Assembly (NCBI RefSeq): GCF_042649825.1
Contig: NZ_JBHSAB010000020.1
Span: 5,553 to 69,552, forward strand
Direction: 5' to 3'
Origin: Legionella_C dresdenensis
GTDB lineage: Bacteria > Pseudomonadota > Gammaproteobacteria > Legionellales > Legionellaceae
DNA length: 64,000 nt
Positions 48,510 through 56,849 of the stretch are shown here, one piece after another. The notes under the pieces were generated by a model. The model was given only the letters and a program-made list of their open reading frames with translations. It made no database searches and was not told the origin of the DNA. The first letter of the stretch is position 1. Every line of letters begins with the position of its first letter. A program made the position numbers and the translations under genes.

Positions 48510-49355
48510 ATGAAATTAAAAGGGAAAAGCAATAACGCTGGTTTCTCGCTCTCGTTAACCGGAATTTTTCTTGCTTTAGCAGGCTTAAGCGCACATGCTG
48601 GCACAATGGGTCCTGTTGCAGCAGCGCCTGGAAATATTTACGCAGGCGTTTTTGGCGGCGGCGGCGCTTCAACCAAGACTGACCTCAGTCAATATGGAAC
48701 TGCATTCTTTCCAGAAGCAGCAGGCGGTCCCCTGGCAGTAGATGCTTTTGGCCGCACAAACAGCCGCTCCATGGGAATGGTTGGCGGTCAGATTGGCTAT
48801 CAATGGACAGATATTGTAACAGCTTTTACCAGCTGGACTTTAACACCCGCTTTTGAAGCAGAAGGCTATTACCTTGGCAAAAGTAACTTTACAGGCCATG
48901 AAGTTAACAACAATACAACCCGACTTCCCGAACATGATTTTGCCGTAACCTATCCAACAAGCGCAGGCGTTTTTCTCATCAATGCAGTATTGAATTTTAA
49001 TTCAGACAGCTGGTTACGCCCCTATATAGGCGCGGGTATCGGCGGTGCGGTATTCTCAATTAACAATGCCAATGCACTTCAAGTTTCACCACTAGAAGTT
49101 GGTGTTAACCATTATAATTCTAATACCAGCAGTAAAGACAGTGCTTTTGCTGGTCAAATTAAAGTGGGTTCAAATTTTGCAGTCAATCCGCATGTAAGCA
49201 TTTTTGCTGAATACCGCTGGCTCTATGCAGCCCCGACCAGCTATACCTTTGGTTCAACTTCTTACCCAACACACGCGGCAACCAGCGCGTGGCGTGTTGA
49301 TTTTGGAGCTCAGAAATACAATATGGGTTCTGCAGGTATTCGCTACACTTTTTAA
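48510..49355 (+). CDS. Outer-membrane beta-barrel protein
   Basis: A 281-residue outer-membrane protein. The ATG at 48510 is preceded by GGAG at the right distance. The ATG at 48498 would contain that ribosome site inside the gene and is less likely. A signal peptide ends near GLSAHAG. The mature protein is made of alternating strands (IYAGVFGGGGAS, WLRPYIGAGIGGAV, VSIFAEYRWLY) and ends RYTF with a C-terminal aromatic, as typical barrels do. It resembles small OmpA/Ail-like porins of Legionellales. A clear terminator follows. Confidence 0.82.
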   Translation: MKLKGKSNNAGFSLSLTGIFLALAGLSAHAGTMGPVAAAPGNIYAGVFGGGGASTKTDLSQYGTAFFPEAAGGPLAVDAFGRTNSRSMGMVGGQIGYQWTDIVTAFTSWTLTPAFEAEGYYLGKSNFTGHEVNNNTTRLPEHDFAVTYPTSAGVFLINAVLNFNSDSWLRPYIGAGIGGAVFSINNANALQVSPLEVGVNHYNSNTSSKDSAFAGQIKVGSNFAVNPHVSIFAEYRWLYAAPTSYTFGSTSYPTHAATSAWRVDFGAQKYNMGSAGIRYTF

Positions 49356-49381
49356 ATAATTCCCTTTATCTCCCACTGTTT

Positions 49382-49413
49382 AAAGCCTGTGATTTAATCA
49401 CGGGCTTTAATTT
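49382..49413 (+). terminator. Intrinsic terminator after the outer-membrane protein gene
   Basis: AAAGCCTGTGA pairs with TCACGGGCTTT around a five-base loop and is followed by AATTTATG. It lies 27 bp after the stop. Confidence 0.75.
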
Positions 49414-49452
49414 ATGTAATGCTTGCACTTCCTTTGGTTTAGACTTGAATCC

Positions 49453-51093
49453 TTATGGATAATTCACTGTCAGTGGATCATCAATCGCAATAGTTACTGG
49501 TTGTGTCCACGACGGGCCTGGATAAGTATAAGTGACACCAGGTACAGGATTATTACCAGGACCGCCTGGGTTATATAATGGTAAATAAGAACCCGAGGCG
49601 GGAATTATTACTGCGGTAATTAAACGCATTGCTGCATCATCGCCTTTTAAAATAATATCCAGATAATTATCTCGATCGGCAACATAAGCATCATTTAAGG
49701 GTAAATCATATTTACCTAAATCAGCCATACCCACAACCGTGATCACACCTGCAGAGAAAATATAAGGAACGTTTGTTTGAGTTAATAAAGTAGATACTCC
49801 ATTCTCAGTCACTTCGACTTGAAAGAAATTGCTGTAATCGCTGGGCAGGATTGCGGCAACCCCATCAGGTGAAATTCCAGCTGTCGTATATATACGCAAT
49901 CGATATTGTGCATCCGCACCATAAAGCGCCGTTCCACCATTTGGAAGATTGCTTTTAAACGCTACGGGTGCATTTTGGCCAATATCGTTCATGATGCTTA
50001 ATTTAGCGCCAATTAATTTTGGACCGCCGCCAGATTGATAAGGATTACCGCTTGATTTGGTCAGGCCAACTGCACTTACGGGCCCATTAGGACCGACTAA
50101 TTTTAAGGTAGTACCATTATCGACCACCGTAACCTGAACAGGGTAAACCGCTCCAGGGGTTCCAGGTGCCAGTCGATTACCAAATTCTCCAAAAATAACA
50201 ACACAACTACGTTTATTATATAAAAAATTCGGGGTTATCGAGGCCACTGCCGGCCTTACTACTTCACCGGTATTCAAAGTCAATCGAAAGTCCGTTGGGT
50301 TAACCGTACTGGGCAAAACCGGCCAACTAAAACAAATCGGCATCGCATCGGCATGGTCTGTAGGATAACCAAATCCAATTGCCACATCAGAAGGAGATTG
50401 CGCAGTGGTGTAAGCAGCAAAGGGCGCATCAGGAGTGGTTATAATCATCCAGGTTCCACCCGCAGCAATAACCCCTGCTTCATTTCCTGGAACCCCTTCA
50501 ATTCCCTCAAAACCGTAATTTGCTGACAACATTTCTGGCTGACTTCCCCATAAGTCCGCATTAACCAGTTTATCTTCTAACAGTGATTGGTAGGTTAGAG
50601 ACGGAGGAGGTATCACTTCAACCCGCAATAAATCATTACTATTAGTAACACCGGCACAACTCACACCATCATCCCAACAGGCCATTAGCACATTGGGGCT
50701 TCTTGCACCGCTGATAACATCTCCAACATGCAAACCATCCGGTGAAATAATAAGCGTCAAAGTACAGCTTGCATTAGGCGCTAAAGTAAACGTGCCGCCA
50801 CACCCCGAGGAGTCAATACTGGTAGAAGGCGGCAACGACACGATGGAAGCATTGACTGCGGCAATAGGGTTGGGGTTAGTAATTTGATAAATGGCGTGAA
50901 CCGGAAACCCGATTGCAACTTCAGTGGGTAAAATTGTATTAGATTTGGCAGTAATAAAAAATGGAAGATTGTAGCGAGTTTTGTTATGTTTGGACTGAGT
51001 TTGAGCGTTTACTCCGCCATTTATACTAATTAACATCAGCAACATAACTGACTGGCATAAAACAGAACAAAAAAATTTTCCCCATCTATTCAT
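49453..51093 (-). CDS. Large secreted protein with N-terminal Ig-like domain
   Basis: A 546-residue exported protein. A signal peptide covers about residues 1-30 (CSVLCQSVMLLMLISINGG). Residues about 45-170 form a Cys-containing immunoglobulin-like region (CGGTFTLAPNASCTLTLIIS, a pattern seen in bacterial surface proteins). The remainder is Pro/Gly/Asn-rich beta structure without a recognised catalytic motif. It follows an outer-membrane barrel gene by 17 bp on the same strand, suggesting a two-gene surface unit. Exact function unknown. Confidence 0.72.
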   Translation of the reverse strand: MNRWGKFFCSVLCQSVMLLMLISINGGVNAQTQSKHNKTRYNLPFFITAKSNTILPTEVAIGFPVHAIYQITNPNPIAAVNASIVSLPPSTSIDSSGCGGTFTLAPNASCTLTLIISPDGLHVGDVISGARSPNVLMACWDDGVSCAGVTNSNDLLRVEVIPPPSLTYQSLLEDKLVNADLWGSQPEMLSANYGFEGIEGVPGNEAGVIAAGGTWMIITTPDAPFAAYTTAQSPSDVAIGFGYPTDHADAMPICFSWPVLPSTVNPTDFRLTLNTGEVVRPAVASITPNFLYNKRSCVVIFGEFGNRLAPGTPGAVYPVQVTVVDNGTTLKLVGPNGPVSAVGLTKSSGNPYQSGGGPKLIGAKLSIMNDIGQNAPVAFKSNLPNGGTALYGADAQYRLRIYTTAGISPDGVAAILPSDYSNFFQVEVTENGVSTLLTQTNVPYIFSAGVITVVGMADLGKYDLPLNDAYVADRDNYLDIILKGDDAAMRLITAVIIPASGSYLPLYNPGGPGNNPVPGVTYTYPGPSWTQPVTIAIDDPLTVNYP

Positions 51094-51110
51094 TACTTAT
51101 AATCCTTTCG

Positions 51111-51851
51111 TTAAAAATACCAGTGAAGCTGCGCCACAAGAGTGTTAATATATAAATGAGATTGGTTTAAATAATCAGGCACAGCCCGGTTACGGATAGA
51201 ACCATCACCAAGCCCCACATGCCCCAAATCAGAAAACACATATCCAACGCCCACAGCAACATTCGGTAATATTAAGGTGTCTATACCTAAGCCAAGCATA
51301 TAGCTTAAAGACGAATTGTTATGATTAGAAAAATCCGGTGTGACAGTCAAATATCCAGGCACTGTTGTGCTAAAATTCTTAGCCTTATTATACGCACCGC
51401 CAATGCCGGCAGTAAGATAAGGATAAAACTTTTCATGCCACTCACGCTGCACTTTGACTTCGGCTAATAATTGCGACATTTGAATGGTGTATTGATAATT
51501 AGCGCTATAAAACGGTGGAAAAATCCCTTGTTGTAATGTGCCCTTCACATCCCTTGAGCTTAGCTGATGATAACCTAATCCAATAATAATGCTATTTAAA
51601 GAATCAAATACCAACCTGCGACCAAGTGAAACGCCATATCGCGCGAAGGAAGAATTCTTTTTATCAGGAGTGTAATTAAAAGTACTATAGCCAAGTGGAA
51701 ACGTGACCGTGCGACTTAATTGATTAGTTTGCGCAATGCCTGCATCTAATCCTAATACAACCCGCATATCCTGAAGGTTTCCCTCCTGCGCATTGCAATA
51801 AGATGGAATTAAGAAAAAGAATAACAAAAATAAAATAAATTGGCGATTCAA
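51111..51851 (-). CDS. Outer-membrane beta-barrel protein, Ail/OmpX-like
   Basis: A 246-residue exported protein. The signal peptide is residues 1-21 (LFLLFFFLIPSYCNAQ). Amphipathic strands follow with a final Trp-Tyr-Phe (QLHWYF), the usual C-terminal insertion signature. Internal text such as PYLTAGIGGAYNKAK and VAVGVGYVFSDLGHVGLG is typical of small 8-strand porin-like barrels. It is the first gene of a pair with the large secreted protein 17 bp downstream. Confidence 0.8.
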   Translation of the reverse strand: MNRQFILFLLFFFLIPSYCNAQEGNLQDMRVVLGLDAGIAQTNQLSRTVTFPLGYSTFNYTPDKKNSSFARYGVSLGRRLVFDSLNSIIIGLGYHQLSSRDVKGTLQQGIFPPFYSANYQYTIQMSQLLAEVKVQREWHEKFYPYLTAGIGGAYNKAKNFSTTVPGYLTVTPDFSNHNNSSLSYMLGLGIDTLILPNVAVGVGYVFSDLGHVGLGDGSIRNRAVPDYLNQSHLYINTLVAQLHWYF

Positions 51852-51934
51852 TTTATGTCCTTATAAATTTAAACTTCCAAATGGAATGAAGTGTATGATT
51901 ATAAAGATTAGCTTCCAAAATAGCTATAGCAAAC

Positions 51935-51995
51935 GCAGCCGGGTGCAAATCATAGGACCGGAACCCTGATTTCATTTCGTTTCACCCAGGCTATG
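51935..51995. repeat. REP-like repeat in the 291-bp gap before the SDR gene
   Basis: GCCGGGTGCAAATCATAGGA ... TTTCACCCAGGCTATGA, a relative of 19685 and 30331. The rest of 51852-52142 is AT-rich with no gene that I can support. Confidence 0.6.
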
Positions 51996-52142
51996 ATACT
52001 TTTATAGATTTTTTGAAGATTTTATTAATCTTTGCATTATTAACAAGTTATACTATAAGCTTCATGTTATTTCATTACAATTAAATTTCAATCAGCAACT
52101 GTCCAGCATTAGGAAAATCCAAAAACAAAGAGAGGGTTATAT

Positions 52143-52859
52143 ATGTATGATAAATCGGCAATAATTACAGGCGCGAGTAAAGGGATAGGCAGGGAAGTTG
52201 CAAAGCATCTGGCACGCAAGGGTTACAATCTTCTATTAATATCGCGTTCTAAAGAATTATTAGCGGAACTCCAACAGGAACTGAAGGAAATTAATATCAA
52301 TTTAATTGTTAATATCGCGGCTATTGATGTTTATTATGCAGGAGAGGTTAATCTAGCTATTACTAATTTTTATAAAACAACTAACTCAGTTGATTTATTA
52401 TTTAATAATGCTGGTTATGTAAAAAGAGGAACTTCAGATATTGATCCAATCGAATTATCTACAATGATAAATTCAAATCTCATAGGCGCTATTGATATGA
52501 TCAGGGCAACGGTTCCTTTGATGAAAATTAAAAATTCTGGCTACATCATAAACGTAAGTTCCAGAAGCGCCGAAACACCAAGAAGTTTATTAGGTGGTTA
52601 TGCTGCTACAAAAGCAGCTCTTCTGGCCTTTAATGAATCCTTATACAAAGAAATGAAAAATACTAACATCAAAGTGACAGCACTTTGTCCTGGCCTTGTT
52701 GATACTGAAATGACATCTGATGTGAAAGAGGATAGAAGTAAGCTAATTAAAACAGCGGATATTTGTGCCACAATTGATTTTTTATTATCTTTATCGCCTG
52801 CTGTAGCGTTAAAAAAATTGTCATTTGAAAGCATTGTTCAGGTCGGTGGTTATAGCTAA
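52143..52859 (+). CDS. Short-chain dehydrogenase/reductase
   Basis: A 238-residue classical SDR, NAD(P)-dependent. The cofactor loop GASKGIG is at residues 10-16. NNAG follows, a conserved Ser is near 140 (NVSSRS), and the catalytic Tyr153 and Lys157 (YAATK) are present. The Arg after the Lys of strand 2 (LLISRSKE) suggests NADP. A GAGGG ribosome site precedes the ATG. It is monocistronic. The substrate cannot be told from the sequence. It lies at the start of the more AT-rich part of the window. Confidence 0.88.
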   Translation: MYDKSAIITGASKGIGREVAKHLARKGYNLLLISRSKELLAELQQELKEININLIVNIAAIDVYYAGEVNLAITNFYKTTNSVDLLFNNAGYVKRGTSDIDPIELSTMINSNLIGAIDMIRATVPLMKIKNSGYIINVSSRSAETPRSLLGGYAATKAALLAFNESLYKEMKNTNIKVTALCPGLVDTEMTSDVKEDRSKLIKTADICATIDFLLSLSPAVALKKLSFESIVQVGGYS

Positions 52860-52872
52860 TTAATCCTCTGCT

Positions 52873-52999
52873 CACTGCCATTAAATTAAAAAAATTTGTC
52901 AGACCCGCGAAGGGCTCCATTCATTAAACAAGGTAAAGAGCCAACTTGAGAAATAGTCTCTTTCGCAGGAATGACAAAATCCTTAACTTAATGACAGTG
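52873..52999. repeat. Dispersed palindromic repeat (MITE-like), copy C
   Basis: The most complete copy by its ends: CACTGCCATTAAATTA on the left and CTTAACTTAATGACAGTG on the right are near-perfect inverted termini. The interior (CAAGGTAAAGAGCCAACTTG) matches copies A and B, but the left GC-rich hairpin arm is degenerate. Confidence 0.8.
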
Positions 53000-53016
53000 C
53001 TCCCCGGCTACGATAA

Positions 53017-53586
53017 TTAACACCCTTGTGGTTCAGATAAATAGCATGTTGACATTTCAGAGAGTAATAATATTGGGCAGGTATTGAGTTTAGGTATTTG
53101 CACTTGTGTTTTAGAGACAAAACCGTATTTTTCAGCATTAGAGATGAAAGAAAACAAGCCATCAAAATAACCATCAATATTCAGAAATCCAATAGACTTA
53201 TTAAAAACCCCTATTTTAATAGCATTCCAGGTATCAAAAGCTTCTTCTAAAGTGCCTAAACCGCCAGGCATCACTATAAATGCATCTGCTTTTTGTTGCA
53301 TCAGGATTTTTCTCTCTTGCATGCTTTTTGTAATAATAAGTTCATCTAGCGATGTTAATGGTTTTTCCAGGGCCAAAAGACTTTCCGGGATGATTCCTGT
53401 TACCTTTCCTCCTGAATCCATTACACTGGTTGCTAACAGCCCCATTAAACCCAGGCTGGAACCGCCATAAACCAAACGAATATCAGAGCAAGCTATTTGA
53501 TTTCCTAATTGAATCACAACGTCTTTAAAGAGCGTGGAGTTACCACATTTTGCCCCCAGATAAACACATATTGACTTCACATTCAT
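53017..53586 (-). CDS. LOG family protein (TIGR00730)
   Basis: A 189-residue LOG-type nucleoside monophosphate phosphoribohydrolase, the cytokinin-activating/YgdH-like family. It has the Rossmann start ICVYLGAKCGNS, the GGSSLGLMG loop and PGGLGTLEEAFDTWNAIKIG, the family catalytic motif (PGGxGTxxE). The ATG at 53586 is used; upstream GTG/TTG codons lack a ribosome site. It is divergent from the HxlR regulator gene. In bacteria the family cleaves 5'-AMP or related nucleotides, and the physiological substrate here is not known. Confidence 0.88.
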   Translation of the reverse strand: MNVKSICVYLGAKCGNSTLFKDVVIQLGNQIACSDIRLVYGGSSLGLMGLLATSVMDSGGKVTGIIPESLLALEKPLTSLDELIITKSMQERKILMQQKADAFIVMPGGLGTLEEAFDTWNAIKIGVFNKSIGFLNIDGYFDGLFSFISNAEKYGFVSKTQVQIPKLNTCPILLLSEMSTCYLSEPQGC

Positions 53587-53690
53587 CACCAAAAATTAAA
53601 AGCAAAGAATAATCTATAACTACTTTATTTAATATATGTAAAATAGCGGGCTCTTAGTATATGTATCAACCCGTTTGATAGGAGATGAAG

Positions 53691-54029
53691 GTGATTTATG
53701 ACGTTTATCAAGAACAATGCCCTTCACGGATCGTTTTAGAGATTATCAGCGACAAGTGGGTAATTTTAATCATCCAATTACTCGCAGAAAAAAGCCATCG
53801 CTTTGGCGAATTGCAAAGAGCAATTGGCGGTATTACAGCCAAGGTATTAAGCGCGCAGCTCAAAAGGCTGGAATCCTATGGGTTAGTCATTCGTGAAGAT
53901 AAATCGGATTTGATATTACATGTGGAATATTCCCTGACGTTATTGGGTATAAGCTTGAATAAAGTTTGTCAAGCTATTACACAATGGGCAGAGAGTCATA
54001 TCGATGATCTTTCAGTAGTGTGCACTTAA
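53691..54029 (+). CDS. HxlR-family transcriptional regulator
   Basis: A winged-helix regulator of the HxlR group. The conserved core is present: an N-terminal redox-type Cys (QEQCPSR), then EIISDKWVILIIQLLAEKSHRFGELQ and GGITAKVLSAQLKRLESYGLV. The ATG at 53685 touches its AGGAG, whereas the GTG at 53691 has ideal 6-bp spacing, so GTG is preferred (112 residues). It is divergent from the LOG gene. A perfect palindrome 660 bp downstream (54694-54713) is a plausible binding site. Confidence 0.85.
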   Translation: MIYDVYQEQCPSRIVLEIISDKWVILIIQLLAEKSHRFGELQRAIGGITAKVLSAQLKRLESYGLVIREDKSDLILHVEYSLTLLGISLNKVCQAITQWAESHIDDLSVVCT

Positions 54030-54042
54030 AAGAATTATACTT

Positions 54043-54486
54043 TTATAAATATTGTCCAAACCACTTTATCAAGGTATCTTCACCCAGACTATCATAGATA
54101 TAGGATAAATAGAGAGTCAGCTCTTGTTCATAGTTTTCATCAAACCGGGAATCATTTGTATCGGTTATTGGATCATGATGAAAAAAATTACCATTAAGAT
54201 ATTCATTGCAGAAGTCATGATAATCTCTGGTAAACAAAAGAAAAGTATGCCACATATTATCAATGTCAACCATCTCGGAATGCATCACGCAAGAAAAATT
54301 CAGTGACTTATTATCGGGATTATTGTTTATTTCAAACTTGTGTTTAAAACAAAGCCAAACAAATTTCATTAATTCTGCTAAAGCGTCTTCTGCTTGCATT
54401 TGGGCACTTGGATAATCTTGACAATATCTGGAAATGACCTTTGTATTTTTATAAGACAGTAATGTATTTAAATCAGGTAAGTACAT
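54043..54486 (-). CDS. MWH-motif protein, putative partner of a small peptide
   Basis: A 147-residue soluble protein. The central block SEMVDIDNMWHTFLLFTRDY followed by HDFC resembles the conserved D-x-MWH-x(9-10)-H segment found in glycine-rich-domain-type proteins. His, Asp and Trp there could bind metal. It has a strong GGAGG ribosome site. It is the second gene of an operon behind a 29-residue peptide (54539-54628), separated by a hairpin. Position and size fit a peptide-modifying or immunity protein. The biochemical role is inferred, not known. Confidence 0.65.
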   Translation of the reverse strand: MYLPDLNTLLSYKNTKVISRYCQDYPSAQMQAEDALAELMKFVWLCFKHKFEINNNPDNKSLNFSCVMHSEMVDIDNMWHTFLLFTRDYHDFCNEYLNGNFFHHDPITDTNDSRFDENYEQELTLYLSYIYDSLGEDTLIKWFGQYL

Positions 54487-54505
54487 TATTCAGCCTCCAA
54501 AATGA

Positions 54506-54532
54506 ATGCATCATATTTACCGTATGATGCAT
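54506..54532 (-). promoter_or_regulatory. Intergenic hairpin between peptide and MWH-protein genes
   Basis: ATGCATCATA and TATGATGCAT form a perfect 10-bp stem around a 7-base loop. Without a U-tract after it, it is more likely an attenuator or RNA-stability element than a full terminator. That would give more peptide than partner protein. Confidence 0.6.
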
Positions 54533-54538
54533 CTTTGA

Positions 54539-54628
54539 TTACCCAATGCATGTTCCAGGCCCGCAATACCCTTTACTTTTTGCTGAAGTTTTTTCTTTAA
54601 CAATTTTTTTAATAATCTTGTCTTTCAT
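54539..54628 (-). CDS. 29-residue peptide, candidate RiPP precursor
   Basis: A short gene, complete with an AAGGGA ribosome site 6-8 bp before its ATG and a TTGACG/TATATT promoter 16 bp apart further upstream. The product has a Lys/Ile-rich leader-like N-terminus (MKDKIIKKIVKEKTSAKSKG) and the compact C-terminus YCGPGTCIG, two Cys in a CGPGTC arrangement next to Tyr and Gly. This leader-plus-core layout is typical of ribosomally made, modified peptides. The next gene encodes an MWH-motif protein. No radical SAM, YcaO or DUF692 enzyme is adjacent, so the modification, if any, is unidentified. Confidence 0.6.
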   Translation of the reverse strand: MKDKIIKKIVKEKTSAKSKGYCGPGTCIG

Positions 54629-54664
54629 AGTATTTCCCTTTATTGAGCAATAATGCTTAATGAG

Positions 54665-54692
54665 AATATAGAGAAATTTATTTATCCGTCAA
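54665..54692 (-). promoter_or_regulatory. Sigma-70 promoter of the peptide operon
   Basis: On the minus strand TTGACG (54692-54687) and TATATT (54670-54665) are 16 bp apart, 37 bp before the peptide ATG. A weaker plus-strand promoter for the methyltransferase is possible at TTGAGC (54643) and TATAGA (54667). Confidence 0.6.
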
Positions 54693-54693
54693 T

Positions 54694-54713
54694 TAGTTAC
54701 CAGCTGGTAACTA
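54694..54713. promoter_or_regulatory. Perfect 20-bp palindromic operator
   Basis: TAGTTACCAGCTGGTAACTA is a perfect palindrome. It abuts the -35 of the peptide promoter and lies 15 bp before the methyltransferase ATG, so one protein dimer could control both divergent genes. The nearby HxlR-type regulator is the obvious candidate. Confidence 0.7.
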
Positions 54714-54728
54714 TTCCAGGGAAACGTT

Positions 54729-55343
54729 ATGAATGATAGAAATTGGGCGCACTATTATAAAATTACGAAGCAGATCACCTCACCACGTAAAACCCTTCTA
54801 AAAGCTATCGAAATTTTTAGCAACCGGAGTAAATCCACTCATACTAAAGCAGCAATTGATCTTGGGTGTGGTTCGGGCGCTGACTCCATTGAACTTTTAA
54901 AACATGGCTGGTCAGTACTCGCCATTGATTATCAGGCCGAAGCAATATCAACTTTATTGTCTTTATGTCCGCCATCCCTTCAAAATAGATTAGACACGAA
55001 AGTAATGCCATTTGAATTGTTGACGTCTCTACCACGAGTACAATTAATCAATGCAAGTTACAGTCTTCCTTTTTTAAGGGAAGATAAATTTTATTCAATA
55101 TGGAATACCATTGTAGACACCATGCATCAAGGCGATATGTTTGCAGGAACTTTTTTTGGAATAAATGATGGTTGGAATAGCTCTAAAAACTTGGATATGA
55201 CGTTCTTTAATCATGACGATTTATCAAATTTACTCTTGCCATTTGAAGTAGCATTTCTTGAGGAAGAAGAAATTGATAAGACCGATGCATTGGGCAATAT
55301 TAAGCATTGGCATGTGTATTCTGTTGTAGCCGAAAAATGTTAG
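54729..55343 (+). CDS. SAM-dependent methyltransferase
   Basis: A 204-residue class I methyltransferase. The SAM-binding motif is AIDLGCGSGADSIELLKHGW near residues 42-61, followed by AIDYQAEAI (post-I acidic loop) and INASYSLPFL (motif IV-like). It resembles the small TehB-type group. The ATG has an AGGGA site and lies immediately after a 20-bp palindrome, divergent from the peptide operon. It could act on that peptide or on a small toxic molecule; the target is not shown. The next gene is a double acetyltransferase 49 bp on. Confidence 0.85.
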   Translation: MNDRNWAHYYKITKQITSPRKTLLKAIEIFSNRSKSTHTKAAIDLGCGSGADSIELLKHGWSVLAIDYQAEAISTLLSLCPPSLQNRLDTKVMPFELLTSLPRVQLINASYSLPFLREDKFYSIWNTIVDTMHQGDMFAGTFFGINDGWNSSKNLDMTFFNHDDLSNLLLPFEVAFLEEEEIDKTDALGNIKHWHVYSVVAEKC

Positions 55344-55392
55344 TATTACGAGCGTGTTACAGTATCCTATAATCCAAATTGGCCAAACATTT

Positions 55393-56382
55393 ATGAACCC
55401 TAAAATTCAAGTACGTCGTTATCAAGATGGTGATGCAAAATTTTTAAGCCAAATTTATTTCAACACCATACATACTGTGAATGCTAACGATTACACAAAA
55501 GAACAGCTAGATGCATGGGCTCCATGGTCTTCAGTACAAGATTATGGTGGGTGGCAAGAAAAATTAGAAAAAACTCAACCGTTTGTTGCGCTCATAGCCG
55601 ATAACATAGTGGGCTTTGCAGAATTTGAGCCAAATGGTCATATCGATTGTTTTTATGTCCATCACGAGTTTCAGGGATCTGGTATTGGCAGCGCTCTCAT
55701 CCATGAAATTGAGAAAGCAGCCGTAGATAAATCAATTTCTCGCGTCTATGCAGAAGTTAGCATTACAGCAAAACCGTTTTTTGAGGCCAAAGGGTTTCAC
55801 GTTGTAAAACAACAGACTGTGACGATTCGTGGTATAGAGTTAATCAATTTTGTTATGGAGAAGCATTATAAAAATTTAAGATCCTTATCAGCAGACGATA
55901 TTCCTATTCTCGTTGGTGCGTTTAATGCTATTGGGTGGAATAAGCCCTCTTCATTATTCGAGCAGTATTTAAAAGAATCAGAGACCGGCGAGCGGTTGAT
56001 TTGGGTAGCCTTTATTCATGATCGGTTTGCTGGATACATTACCTTGAAATGGCAATCACAATATGAGACATTCGCAAAAGACCACATACCTGAAATCATA
56101 GATTTGAACGTGTTGCCGCCTTTTCGGAGGGTTGGAGTGGGTTCAATGCTTCTTGATATTGCAGAAAAAGAAGCGGCCACTAAAAGCGAGCATGTTGGTA
56201 TTGGTGTAGGACTTTATGCGGGACACGATGGTGGTTATGGTAGCGCTCAAAGACTTTATGTCAAGCGAGGATATATTCCTGATGGTTTAGGAGTAACCTA
56301 TAACTACAAGCCAACTGTGCCAGGGCAATCATATCCTTTAGATGATGATTTAATTTTATGGTTCACAAAAAAATTAAATTAA
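55393..56382 (+). CDS. Tandem GNAT acetyltransferase
   Basis: A 329-residue fusion of two GNAT domains. The first (about residues 1-155) starts QVRRYQDGDAKFLSQIYFNT and has the acetyl-CoA loop HHEFQGSGIGSALI. The second (about 160-329) contains LRSLSADDIPILVGAFN and LPPFRRVGVGSMLL. Both loops keep the R/Q-x-x-G-x-G/A signature, so both may be active. The ATG at 55393 is preferred to the upstream in-frame codon at 55354. With the methyltransferase and peptide nearby it may belong to a resistance or modification unit. Confidence 0.82.
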   Translation: MNPKIQVRRYQDGDAKFLSQIYFNTIHTVNANDYTKEQLDAWAPWSSVQDYGGWQEKLEKTQPFVALIADNIVGFAEFEPNGHIDCFYVHHEFQGSGIGSALIHEIEKAAVDKSISRVYAEVSITAKPFFEAKGFHVVKQQTVTIRGIELINFVMEKHYKNLRSLSADDIPILVGAFNAIGWNKPSSLFEQYLKESETGERLIWVAFIHDRFAGYITLKWQSQYETFAKDHIPEIIDLNVLPPFRRVGVGSMLLDIAEKEAATKSEHVGIGVGLYAGHDGGYGSAQRLYVKRGYIPDGLGVTYNYKPTVPGQSYPLDDDLILWFTKKLN

Positions 56383-56434
56383 AATTTGCATTCGATGTAA
56401 AATATATTTACATTTTTTAAAGCTGTAAAATTAT

Positions 56435-56849
56435 ATGATCAGTTATTTGCGTTATAGTGTATGTAGTATACTTTGTATCAATTATATCAATACCTATGCT
56501 GGAATAATACCGGCGATTATGATTCCAAATACAAAAATAGACTCTGCTTATCTTTGAAATAGCGACCGCTCTATTATGGAGAATTGATTACGCGAATGGC
56601 GGATGTTTTTGGGATGGGTATGATTTAAAAACGAGTGGATCGCATCATTATAAATACCGTCATGGGTTTCACTTTACTCGTGTTAAACATAATATCTTTG
56701 ATGTGTTGGAGCCCCCACTTAGAAATATTGTGACAAAAAAGGGACAATATGATTATGAATACGAGTCTGTTGCCGCCCATGGGAAAACTATATTTTGGAA
56801 GTTAAACAATAATTTTTTAAAAGCAACCGGAAATAAAGAATGGCAATAA
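56435..56849 (+). pseudogene. Frameshifted small exported-type gene
   Basis: Starting at ATG 56435 the frame gives a hydrophobic N-terminus (MISYLRYSVCSILCINYINT) and runs to a TGA at 56555. Removing one T from the TTT at about 56553-56555 continues the protein without a stop as LEIATALLWRIDYANGG and on to NKEWQ, ending at TAA 56849. The repaired product would be about 137 residues. The stop overlaps the ATG of the next gene (ATGGCAATAA), which indicates former translational coupling. Family not recognised. Confidence 0.65.
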
